DNA of 42,032 nt from Chitinophagales bacterium (GTDB lineage: Bacteria; Bacteroidota; Bacteroidia; Chitinophagales; Saprospiraceae): assembly GCA_017303475.1 (NCBI GenBank), contig JAFLBO010000042.1, positions 1-42,032 on the forward strand. The letters run 5' to 3'. This document shows, one piece after another, positions 24,549 to 31,762 of this stretch; the stretch's first letter is position 1; each line of letters starts with the position of its first letter. Under the pieces are notes generated by a model. That model did not search any database. It worked only from the letters and a program-made list of their open reading frames with translations, and was not told the DNA's origin. Position numbers and translations under genes: made by a program.

Positions 24549-24968
24549 TCATTTTTTTTCGATAATTGGTAAAAGCCTTGAATCAGATAATGCGGCAGTT
24601 CTATGTCCTATACCTTTCATGTAATCCTTATCTGATTCAAAAGCGATAAAACTATTCACACTGTTTTGTTTGACGAGTAATACTAAGTCCCATCGTTCAG
24701 TAGTCGGCCCTATTAAAAAATCTTGAGCTTCACCCATGAATAAAATTTCTCCACCAGACTTCGTCAAAAATGGCAAAGTATGTTCAATATACAGTTGATA
24801 TGCTTGTTTTCCGCTTATTGGTTCTTTCGGCATAAGTTCAGGGCTGTCTGAATAGTCTGCTGTGTCACGAAAACGAAGCAAGTTGAGCATAATAATACTC
24901 CCTTCTATTTGTCGCATAACAAACTTTCGTCCTGCTTCCTGTGTCGGCATTAAATATTTTTCGTCCAT
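24549..24968 (-). CDS. DUF1330-family protein
   Basis: 139 residues. Recognised by the ferredoxin-like DUF1330 pattern: MLNLLRF (about 27-33), YIEHTLPFLTKSGGEILFMGEA, LIGPTTERWDLVLLVK, and GHRTAALSDSRLLPI at the end. Function of the family is not established. Its 5' side (minus) starts 46 nt after TTAGGCATC, which matches the way cassette genes further right begin, so it may be the oldest cassette of the array. Confidence 0.8.
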   Translation of the reverse strand: MDEKYLMPTQEAGRKFVMRQIEGSIIMLNLLRFRDTADYSDSPELMPKEPISGKQAYQLYIEHTLPFLTKSGGEILFMGEAQDFLIGPTTERWDLVLLVKQNSVNSFIAFESDKDYMKGIGHRTAALSDSRLLPIIEKK

Positions 24969-25007
24969 GTTTTACTTTTTTTGTTGGTGGGTTGGTCTGT
25001 TTGAGTG

Positions 25008-25073
25008 ATGCCTAATGGCTTCGGGCTTTGCGTTCGGGCGGGTTTCGGAGCACAACGTTTCAAGTTATTACAA
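25008..25073 (-). other. Degenerate attC-like site C0
   Basis: Minus strand begins TTGTAATAAC and ends CCATTAGGCATC. Compared with intact sites, the GTT core at the R' end is ATT and the site is 66 bp instead of about 135. The half near 25011-25060 still aligns with site C3 (CTAATGG.TTCGGGCTTTGCG, GGCGG, GCACAA). The TTGTAATAAC end is one deletion/substitution away from the complement of the start of its cassette (TTATGTACAA). Confidence 0.45.
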
Positions 25074-25083
25074 AGTTCCTTTT

Positions 25084-25266
25084 TTACGCCTCTCTTGGTG
25101 TTCCAATCGCGGTCCCAAGCTTTTATCCCAAGCCAAAGCGCCCTGCTTGTTGTTTTCACCAGGCAGGAAAGTACAGCTCGATGCTCATTCTGCCAAAAAG
25201 CTACCTTTTATTTTGATGACGGGGAGGAAGGTATGCCGACTTCTTCTGGCCAGGAATAGGGCCAGC
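25084..25266. repeat. Roughly 180-bp direct repeat, copy A
   Basis: Diverged but clearly homologous to 26156-26330 (shared blocks TCTTGGTGTTCCAATC, CTGCTTGTTGTTTTCACC, TTATTTTGATGACG). The two copies flank the gene at 25367-26119 in the same orientation. Contains a CCTGC/GCAGG stem. Origin unknown. Confidence 0.8.
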
Positions 25267-25366
25267 TACACTAACGTGGTAGAATAAAGTTGCGTGGAAG
25301 ACCTGGCAGGGCAGGAAAAAGTAAAAATTCGTGCAACTAAAGCAAAGCATTTCTAGAGGCTAACCA

Positions 25367-26119
25367 CTAGTGGATCCATTCTATAATTTTTCGTTCGAGC
25401 TCCCAATTCCCGGCATCATATTTATAAATTTCAGTAGCTCCACGCCATGTAAAGTTATATGAAATCTCTACTTCTGTCAGAGAATCATTGAATCTCATGT
25501 AAAGTATTTCATACGGAACCAAGCTTCTGTCCAGGCTACCCCAAGTTGCTGGTAAATAAATAAATTGTCCAATAAATTTTGATTTATTGTTATAGTCGGC
25601 AATTAGTCTTTCGGCTTTTTTAATTTTTGATTTTTTCATTTTATTTTTATTTTTCATGTAATCCACTACAATTTTATTCTGATAAGGGTTGGGACCAATA
25701 AAAGCCAATAGTTCTTTTATGGTTTGATAGTCATATAAAATTGGCCTAAAATTGTCACTTTTTGTTGTTGTTAAAAAGTTGCCTGTAAACGTCACTTCTT
25801 TATTATCAATGAATATCCTTGGGTAGTATGATGGAAGATAGAAGTAGACTAAAGGCTCAGATTTTTCAACAGTGGGAATAATTAAATTAAAAATTTCGCT
25901 TACTTTCGTCAACGTATCGTTTCCCGATAACTTGAATGCCTCGGTATTTGCCTGATTGTAAAAATTGAAAAAGGTAAATTCTAACTCTTTTGTCTGATTT
26001 TTTTTGTAAAATTTGTCAAGTTGCGACTTAGTTACCTGTGGAAAAACATTAATGCTGCATAGAATCAACATTAAAAATGTTATCGTAAATGGCCGAAATG
26101 AGCTTTCAATTTTTATCAT
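25367..26119 (-). CDS. Secreted hypothetical protein (cassette 6)
   Basis: 250 residues from ATG 26119, which opens a signal peptide (TITFLMLILCSINVFPQ); an upstream in-frame start at 26155 would run into repeat copy B. The mature part is Lys/Asn/Tyr-rich (TKSQLDKFYKKNQ, DNFRPILYDYQTIKELLAFIGPNPYQNK). No family recognised. It lies between direct repeat copies and is the last recognisable gene of the cassette array. Confidence 0.7.
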   Translation of the reverse strand: MIKIESSFRPFTITFLMLILCSINVFPQVTKSQLDKFYKKNQTKELEFTFFNFYNQANTEAFKLSGNDTLTKVSEIFNLIIPTVEKSEPLVYFYLPSYYPRIFIDNKEVTFTGNFLTTTKSDNFRPILYDYQTIKELLAFIGPNPYQNKIVVDYMKNKNKMKKSKIKKAERLIADYNNKSKFIGQFIYLPATWGSLDRSLVPYEILYMRFNDSLTEVEISYNFTWRGATEIYKYDAGNWELERKIIEWIH

Positions 26120-26155
26120 GTTTTTTGTGAAATTTAGAGTGTGGTTGGAAAACAT

Positions 26156-26330
26156 TTACGCCGCTCTTGGTGTTCCAATCACGGTCCCAAACTTTTGTCC
26201 CAAGCCCAAGGGCCCTGCTTGTTGTTTTCACCAGGCAGAAAAGTACAGCACGATGCCCAAACTACCAAAAACTACCTTTATTTTGATGACGAAGGGGAAG
26301 GCTTACCGGCATCTTCTGATCAGGGCTAGT
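26156..26330. repeat. Roughly 180-bp direct repeat, copy B
   Basis: Second copy of the element at 25084-25266. It lies inside cassette 6 between the cassette start (26378) and the gene, giving that cassette an unusually long 5' region. Confidence 0.8.
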
Positions 26331-26370
26331 GACATAGGTTTCCATTCTGTCATTGTCGTCTGTTATAATT

Positions 26371-26507
26371 GTACATAACGTTGAAGCATTGGCGATGTGG
26401 CGGCATTTTAAAAATGTCAGCCCAACATTTGCACAGATGTCCAATAGAATTACAAATGTTGAGTTTACAACTGTCACCCCCACTATTGCCAATACGATGT
26501 TAGCGGT
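26371..26507 (-). other. attC-like site C1
   Basis: Minus strand from ACCGCTAAC (26507-26499) to GTTATGTAC (26379-26371), 137 bp. Paired blocks: ATTGGC/GCCAAT near the ends and AACATTTG/CAAATGTT near the centre. Its internal sequence differs from sites C2-C5, so it is an older or different subtype. Confidence 0.7.
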
Positions 26508-26557
26508 TCGGGCTTCTGTTTCTGTGTTAATATTTCGTCTGTTTATCTAAATCATTT

Positions 26558-27127
26558 TTAGTCAAGTATATCTCTTACGAAGACTTTTGTGCTGTCCAAG
26601 TTCATCCAAATTGTTTGAATATTTCTACTGTTGCTTGTTGAATATTCATAAACCACTATTGTGTCGCCCAAAGTTGTTGGATTGAACCATTCCAAAGTTT
26701 CACCATACGGAATTTTTCCGTCCCACTTTGTAGTCGAGAGTTTTTCTGCTGTGAATTCGTGTCTTGACAAAATTCGTTTTAATTCACTTGGGCAAGTTTC
26801 AAAGTGCAACCAAATAGCATAATCAATCTTTGGGACAACTTGGTCTTGGTAATTCAAAATCTTAACGCAGTCCGTTTGCCGTTTGTCAAACAGTGCATCA
26901 TAAATTTCTTCACCTGTTCTTGGTCTTAATGTTTCTGTTACTTTGTTGTATGTCTTGCTTACAAACTTGAAGCCTGTCCAAGCTGTCAAACCGATAAATG
27001 CAATAAATAATATTAAAGAAGTCAGTTTAAGTTTCTTATTCTTTTTTATAAGGCCCAAAATGAGTGTCACGAGAAAAATCAAAAACGCAATTCCTGAAAT
27101 TACTGTCAATATTATTAATTCCTTCAT
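26558..27127 (-). CDS. Two-helix membrane protein, unknown function (cassette 5)
   Basis: 189 residues from ATG 27127, 53 nt after the cassette junction. Two N-terminal membrane helices (about 4-27 and 35-56) are followed by a soluble domain with TGEEIYDALFDKRQTDCVKILNYQDQVVPKIDYAIWLHF. No family recognised. No promoter of its own is evident; expression would depend on upstream cassettes or Pc. Confidence 0.7.
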   Translation of the reverse strand: MKELIILTVISGIAFLIFLVTLILGLIKKNKKLKLTSLILFIAFIGLTAWTGFKFVSKTYNKVTETLRPRTGEEIYDALFDKRQTDCVKILNYQDQVVPKIDYAIWLHFETCPSELKRILSRHEFTAEKLSTTKWDGKIPYGETLEWFNPTTLGDTIVVYEYSTSNSRNIQTIWMNLDSTKVFVRDILD

Positions 27128-27172
27128 CAATTATTTCGTTTTGTTGTCTGTCGGCTGTGTCGTTTTAGCCTG

Positions 27173-27306
27173 ACCGCTAACGGTTCGGGTATTGCCGAAG
27201 GCGGGGATTTTTAGTACAAAAGTTCAATCGAAGAACGAATGTTGAACCTTGTACAAATGCCCAATCGAAGCTGTTAAGCCCCGCTTTTGGCAATACCTTG
27301 TTAGCC
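27173..27306 (-). other. attC-like site C2
   Basis: Minus strand from GGCTAAC (27306-27300) to GTTAGCGGT (27181-27173), 134 bp. Nested pairing: GGTATTGCC/GGCAATACC (9 bp), GCGGGG/CCCCGC (6 bp), then inner GTACAA..GTTCAA with TTGAAC..TTGTAC. Shares the block ACTAAAAATCC with the other sites. Confidence 0.82.
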
Positions 27307-27315
27307 ACAGTGCAT

Positions 27316-29457
27316 TTATTCATCATTCTTTTCTGTTTGTTCAATTTCTTCGTCAGGGAACATAAAGTCAAGGAATAACAATTCAGCCATTACATAGTCG
27401 TCCTCAAATTTTAAGTCCCAACGTTTTTCCATAAACTCTAACAACTTATTTCCTCTGTCAAGAATGTTTTCGGGATTCCAAATGTCATAACCTGCAACTT
27501 CAATTTCTGAATGTGAACCGTCAGAATAACCTTGTCTTATTTTTTCTTTTTTGTCGTTGAATTTTGGATTTTTCTTATCATCAAAACAGTCATTCTGTAA
27601 ACTTGAATTGATACTTTGAGAAAGAGGCAAAAGATTTCCTAATGTTCCTTGAAAAAATATTTGTTGTGATTTTTTGTAATCCTTGAAATTTTCTTTCCAA
27701 GTTTTATGAGTTGGTGTTTGCGGATAAATGTGCTCAATTGAAACTTTGTCTTTCTCACTCTTTACAAAAAGTTTCCAATCAATTTTTTGGCTTCCTCTTT
27801 GTCTAACCTTGTCCATTTCGTATTCATAGAGAAAATAACGAAGTCCATTCCAATAGTAGAAACCACCACCGCTTTTAAATTTCTTGTCTATGAATTTTTG
27901 AAAGTATGTGTAGTCAAAGTAACTTTCTTTTGAATCCTCTGGTGTGTAGAAACAATAACTCATCCTGTCGTTTAGCCGTTGAACAATGTCGTCAACGGAC
28001 AATTCATTATTCCTTAACTGTCTTGCTGCACGATAAAACTCACTATTCCGATAAGTTGAAAAGGCTCGGCTAAGCCTAAATGTGATGAAGATAAATCGTT
28101 CAATAGCTTTGAATAGTTGAATGCGTTTTTTAGAATCTATATCTTTATTTAAAAACGAAACCGTAACAAGTGGTCGGAAATAAATGATACCAATTCTGTT
28201 TAATCGGTCAATCCAAAGACTTTCTGCTGATGTTAAGTCTGAATTGTTTACAGGATTATGTGTGTTATACCAATGAACTGCGGCTGCTTTTAAACTGTTT
28301 ACATAATCTTCAATTTCTTTTGGCGAAAGTTTGGAACATAAAACAATAACCTCTTCATCTCCGTTTACTTCAACTTCTTCTTGGTCGGTTTCTTCGTCCT
28401 CTCGGATTTCTTCAAACTCCTGTAAAGAACTAAGTTTTACTTCTGTCTTTGCGTAAATGTTTTGTGGCGTAAATTTTTGCTCTAATAAAAATCTAATGTA
28501 ATCGTCTCCTTTCTCTCTTGTGTATTGGAAATACATTATCCAATGAGCCACTAAAAAATCATCGTCATTCAATGGATTCTGTTTGTTTCTGCCAAGTTGA
28601 TAATAAACCTCTTTCCAAGCGTCATTGATTTTTTCTCTTAATGAATTTCTTTCGTCATTTTTTAATTCTTTGTCGTCATATAAAGTCGTTAAATATATCA
28701 GACGATTTTTGAGCAATTCTAAATTTGATAATTTTTTTCCTCTGTTGTTCATTGTTTCAAATGCAACGAATACATCAAAATCATCGCCTATTTCATAAAC
28801 GTTGAACATTAGATTTTGCGTTACTTTTTTAAATAACGCTTCTATTTCTGTTAAGCCGTATTTGTCGTAGTAGTTTTGTAGGTTTTCTTTGAAAAAACGC
28901 TTTGCGTTTTCAAGATTAAGTGTATAAAAAGTTTCTTGAATAGTTCCGCTGTTCGGTTCTAAGAAAATTTTATGTCGCAAAAACTTGAAACTTGGATTGT
29001 CTACTTCATAGCCAAATTTGTATGTTTTGATAATAAATTGAGGAGGTCTTTCAATCACCAGATATTCTTCTTTAATCGTTTTCAAACTGAAGGAGCCAAG
29101 ATAAATTTCTTCATCCTTTTTGTCTTTGTTTTCTGGAATTGATTTGAGTTGTTCGGAAATTGCTTGAATGAAAATTACAAATGTTGTCAAACGTTGTTGT
29201 CCGTCAACGATGTGAAAAGGTTTATATCCTCTGTCTTCAATAAGCCAACGTTCATCATTCCAATTTGTCCAAACATTTCTGTCAACTTTTTTCAAAGAAA
29301 GTAGTCCTGTATAGTGAAATCTTTCAGAAGGCAGATTAACCAAATCTTCCCAAAAGTCTTTGAGTTGTCTTGTTGTCCAAGCGTAACCACGTTGATAGTC
29401 TGGAATTTTAAAAATTCTGTCTTTGAATATATTTTTGAGAGATTCTAATTCGTTCAT
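27316..29457 (-). CDS. DUF262/DUF1524 GmrSD-like nuclease (cassette 4)
   Basis: 713 residues. The N-terminal DUF262 domain shows IPDYQRGYAW (18-27) and the nucleotide-site motif IVDGQQRLTTF (83-93). The C-terminal DUF1524 HNH-like domain shows SIEHIYPQTPT (about residue 572) and LGNLLPLSQSIN. In GmrS-GmrD and related type IV restriction enzymes, DUF262 uses NTP to control DUF1524 cleavage of modified phage DNA, so an anti-phage role is likely. Start ATG 29457 is 50 nt inside the cassette; the stop lies 10 nt from site C2. Strongly AT-rich. An acidic linker (about 350-372) is typical for the family. Confidence 0.88.
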   Translation of the reverse strand: MNELESLKNIFKDRIFKIPDYQRGYAWTTRQLKDFWEDLVNLPSERFHYTGLLSLKKVDRNVWTNWNDERWLIEDRGYKPFHIVDGQQRLTTFVIFIQAISEQLKSIPENKDKKDEEIYLGSFSLKTIKEEYLVIERPPQFIIKTYKFGYEVDNPSFKFLRHKIFLEPNSGTIQETFYTLNLENAKRFFKENLQNYYDKYGLTEIEALFKKVTQNLMFNVYEIGDDFDVFVAFETMNNRGKKLSNLELLKNRLIYLTTLYDDKELKNDERNSLREKINDAWKEVYYQLGRNKQNPLNDDDFLVAHWIMYFQYTREKGDDYIRFLLEQKFTPQNIYAKTEVKLSSLQEFEEIREDEETDQEEVEVNGDEEVIVLCSKLSPKEIEDYVNSLKAAAVHWYNTHNPVNNSDLTSAESLWIDRLNRIGIIYFRPLVTVSFLNKDIDSKKRIQLFKAIERFIFITFRLSRAFSTYRNSEFYRAARQLRNNELSVDDIVQRLNDRMSYCFYTPEDSKESYFDYTYFQKFIDKKFKSGGGFYYWNGLRYFLYEYEMDKVRQRGSQKIDWKLFVKSEKDKVSIEHIYPQTPTHKTWKENFKDYKKSQQIFFQGTLGNLLPLSQSINSSLQNDCFDDKKNPKFNDKKEKIRQGYSDGSHSEIEVAGYDIWNPENILDRGNKLLEFMEKRWDLKFEDDYVMAELLFLDFMFPDEEIEQTEKNDE

Positions 29458-29501
29458 TTTTGTCGGTTTGTTTTATGTTGGCTCGGTCGTCCTTGCATTT
29501 T

Positions 29502-29636
29502 GGCTAACGTTTTGCGGCTTTGCGTAGTGGCGGATTTTTAGCACAAAAGTTCAATCGAAGAACTGCACTTGAACCTACCACAAAACTGTCATACGAAGCA
29601 CTGCACCCGCCATTACGCAAAGCCGCTGTTAGCGGG
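29502..29636 (-). other. attC-like site C3
   Basis: Minus strand from CCCGCTAAC (29636-29628) to GTTAGCC (29508-29502), 135 bp. The longest paired block is GCGGCTTTGCGTA with TACGCAAAGCCGC (13 bp), then TGGCGG/CCGCCA and inner GTTCAA/TTGAAC. Carries TTGTGCTAAAAATCC on the minus strand. Confidence 0.85.
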
Positions 29637-29664
29637 TCGTTGTTCTTTTTTCTCGTTATTCTCT

Positions 29665-30078
29665 TCAATTTATCTTGTAGTGTCCAAGTTGAATTAGTCC
29701 ATTTAAGTTATCATACTCAACCCAACTTTCTTTAATTTTTCCTTCTGTCACACGAAAGAAGCAATTGAAGTCTGCTGTTAGTTTTTTACCAGTTGGTGGA
29801 AAGTTTATGAGTTGTCCTAATTGTGTTCCCGAAAAATTTATTCTGGCAGCAACCAAGTCGCCCTCTTCAATTACAAAAATTATTGTTTCTTGTAAATCGG
29901 GGAAAGTTTCTAACTCTGCCTGATGAAATTTAACTAATTCAATATTTGTTTTTATCTCCTTTGGTTCAGATGAACTATGTCTTACGAAGTCATTATGAAC
30001 TAAAGTCAGAACCTTATCCCAATCTTTTTCATTTGTTGCATTGATAAAGTCCGAAACTATTTCTTTGTTACTTTTCAT
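29665..30078 (-). CDS. SnoaL-like/NTF2-fold protein (cassette 3, second gene)
   Basis: 137 residues with the SnoaL/ester-cyclase-type NTF2 pattern: VSDFINATNEKDWDKVLTLVHNDFVRH, HQAELETFPDLQETIIFVIEEGDLVAARINFSGTQ and GKIKESWVEYDNLNGLIQLG. This cup-shaped fold often acts as a small hydrolase, cyclase or isomerase; the substrate is unknown. It starts 23 nt after the arr stop and shares one cassette with it, so both would be captured together. Confidence 0.85.
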   Translation of the reverse strand: MKSNKEIVSDFINATNEKDWDKVLTLVHNDFVRHSSSEPKEIKTNIELVKFHQAELETFPDLQETIIFVIEEGDLVAARINFSGTQLGQLINFPPTGKKLTADFNCFFRVTEGKIKESWVEYDNLNGLIQLGHYKIN

Positions 30079-30101
30079 TTGCAGAATACTATTAATCTTT
30101 T

Positions 30102-30554
30102 CTATTCGTCATTGAGTGAATTAATGCCTTGTTCTTTTAGCTTTTTAAGGTGTTCTTTCATTGTCTTTATTTGTTCGGCTGGGTGTCCTTGCCAAACGGT
30201 TACTTCTCCAACAACTCTGAATGGCTTAGTTGAACGGTACGATTGTGTTGGATTTCCGGGAAATTTCTTGTCGGTCAAGTCCGGGTCATTTTCAATTTCT
30301 CCTGTTGGTTCTACTAAATAAATTCTATCTCGTCCGTCACCAAATGCAAGTTCAGCTCCCCAAATTGCAGCGTCTAATGTCCCTGTCAAGAAGATGTATT
30401 TGGCATTTTTCTGTTGTCCGTAGTTAGAGTTGAAACCAACTTCAATTAAGTCGCCAACTTTTAGGTCTGCCTTTGTTCCGTGAAAGTATGTCTGAGCGAA
30501 AGGTGTTGCTCCTTGTCCGCTTGTTGAAATTGATTTATTGTCGTTATTCTCCAT
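30102..30554 (-). CDS. arr: Rifampin ADP-ribosyltransferase (cassette 3, first gene)
   Basis: 150 residues, the same length as the Arr-2 group. Motifs in order: TYFHGTKADLKVGDLIEVGF (His25), KYIFLTG (Tyr53), AAIWGAELA, RIYLVEPTGEIENDPDLT (Asp90) and FPGNPTQSYRS, then VVGEVTVWQGHP. These match the family that transfers ADP-ribose from NAD to a hydroxyl of rifamycins and inactivates them. arr-2 is a classic integron cassette gene. Start ATG 30554 is 50 nt into the cassette; a TTG 6 nt upstream is less likely. Whether it confers resistance in this host is untested. Confidence 0.93.
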   Translation of the reverse strand: MENNDNKSISTSGQGATPFAQTYFHGTKADLKVGDLIEVGFNSNYGQQKNAKYIFLTGTLDAAIWGAELAFGDGRDRIYLVEPTGEIENDPDLTDKKFPGNPTQSYRSTKPFRVVGEVTVWQGHPAEQIKTMKEHLKKLKEQGINSLNDE

Positions 30555-30596
30555 TGTCAAAAGTTAATTTGTTCGGACTGGTCGGTCTTTACAATG

Positions 30597-30733
30597 CCCG
30601 CTAACGGTTTGGGTATTGCCGAAGGCGGGGATTTTTAGCACAAAAGTTCAATCGAAGAACGAAAGTTGAACCTTTCACAAATGCCCAATAGAAGCCGTTC
30701 AGCCCCGCTTTTGGCAATACCATGTTGTACGAC
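30597..30733 (-). other. attC-like site C4
   Basis: Minus strand from GTCGTACAAC (30733-30724) to GTTAGCGGG (30605-30597), 137 bp. Pairing as in C2: GGTATTGCC/GGCAATACC, GCGGGG/CCCCGC, GTTCAA/TTGAAC. Very similar to C2 through most of its length. Confidence 0.85.
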
Positions 30734-30737
30734 GTAG

Positions 30738-31601
30738 TTATGTTTTGAATTTTAGTTCGGTTAAATATTTTCGTATGTCTTTTTCTAATTTATCATGGTA
30801 TTTATAATCTAGTTTTTTAGATAATTCTGTTCCTATTTCAGAAACTAAATCAACCATTGAAAATAGAGCAGTCCAATTGTCTTCTATATTACTTCCTGAA
30901 AATGTGTTTTCTGTTTTTGCCCACATTTCTTGGTTTAGATACTTTTTGAATAGCCTTCCGTATTTATTGGTTGTTACGTTCCAATTGTGTTCACTTGCAA
31001 TGAACCATTCAATTAAGGGAACTAAATATCCGGTGCGAATTACTGTTTCTGACATATATTTTGCATAGAATATTTCGTCTCTCGCAAGACATTTAGCCAC
31101 ATAAGTCGTGTCCCACCAAAAGTCATTGAGTAAATTATTAAATTCTTTTTCAGTCGGTTTTTTGATAATAGAAACTTGATAAGTAGGTTTCAACATTTGG
31201 GTTGTAATACCATCTTTGTCAATCAGAATTTTATAGCCAATGTCCCAATCTTCGGGTAATTCTTTTTGTTCAGTTTCTTGTATGAAATTTGATTTGCTAT
31301 AAAGTTTAAAATCTGCTTTTACTCCATCCTCATAAAGAACCATTTTCATTGCGTGTTTATTATCAAATGCGTTTTCGTCCTCTTCAATCATCGCAATTGG
31401 ATTTCCGAAGTTAAGCGTCCAGCTTTTGTCTGAAATATAGTTTGCGTTATTCTCAAAAATAAACTCAATGTCTAAATCGCTAAATTCGTCAACAGGTGCT
31501 AAAGGATTTACGAGTGAACTTGTCAAAAGTAGGACTCTGACATCTTCATTTTTTTTCGCCCACTCAATAATTGATTTTAGTTTTTCGTCTCTAACGTTCA
31601 T
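30738..31601 (-). CDS. Aminoglycoside 6-adenylyltransferase, ANT(6)-like (cassette 2)
   Basis: 287 residues from ATG 31601, 32 nt into the cassette; the open frame upstream runs through the att site and is not part of the gene. The nucleotidyltransferase core is LLTSSLVNPLAPVDEFSDLDIEF (Asp42 and Asp44 metal ligands) with a third carboxylate in GVKADFKLY (Asp97). The C-terminal helical region carries FWWDTTYVAKCLARDEIFYAKYM, typical of the AadK/AadE/AadS ANT(6) family, which adenylylates streptomycin at position 6. The length is normal. Its stop lies 4 nt from site C4. Confidence 0.9.
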   Translation of the reverse strand: MNVRDEKLKSIIEWAKKNEDVRVLLLTSSLVNPLAPVDEFSDLDIEFIFENNANYISDKSWTLNFGNPIAMIEEDENAFDNKHAMKMVLYEDGVKADFKLYSKSNFIQETEQKELPEDWDIGYKILIDKDGITTQMLKPTYQVSIIKKPTEKEFNNLLNDFWWDTTYVAKCLARDEIFYAKYMSETVIRTGYLVPLIEWFIASEHNWNVTTNKYGRLFKKYLNQEMWAKTENTFSGSNIEDNWTALFSMVDLVSEIGTELSKKLDYKYHDKLEKDIRKYLTELKFKT

Positions 31602-31624
31602 TTTGTGCGGTTCGGTTTTACTAT

Positions 31625-31762
31625 GTCGTACAACGGTTTGCGGCTTTGCGTTGTGGGGGATTTTTAGCACCAAAGTTCATACGAAGCAGAAATGTTTGTT
31701 TTAGCACAAAAGCTTCTACGAAGCACGTCAGCCCCCATAACGCAAAACCGCTGTTACCTGCC
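31625..31762 (-). other. attC-like site C5
   Basis: Minus strand from GGCAGGTAAC (31762-31753) to GTTGTACGAC (31634-31625), 138 bp. GCGGCTTTGCGTT pairs with AACGCAAAACCGC (one mismatch) and TGGGGG with CCCCCA. The stop codon TAA of the cassette 1 gene lies inside the first core (GGCAGGTAAC). Confidence 0.84.

Larger units (their letters stand above)
24969..25366. other. 398-bp gap with degenerate att site and repeat copy A
   Basis: No gene is supported. It holds a degenerate attC-like site (25008-25073), copy A of a roughly 180-bp repeat (25084-25266), and 100 bp of AT-rich sequence ending in GGCTAAC next to the stop of the following gene. Three short open frames over copy A have no family signature and I treat them as spurious. 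Confidence 0.6.

Noticed and set aside
25015..25287. Short plus-strand proteins over repeat copies A and B (such as SWCSNRGPKLLSQ)
   Set aside because: The similarity between the two copies stays high in all frames and comes from the DNA repeat itself; no codon pattern or start context supports coding.
25355..25378. Closely spaced TCTAGA, ACTAGT and GGATCC sites that resemble a cloning-vector polylinker
   Set aside because: The spacing and intervening bases differ from known polylinkers and the GGATCC is part of the codons WIH-stop of a gene. Coincidence is more likely than vector contamination.
31602..31673. A 24-residue extension of the ANT(6) protein
   Set aside because: It would be encoded by the att-like site C5 and the cassette leader; the family start and cassette layout place the ATG at 31601.
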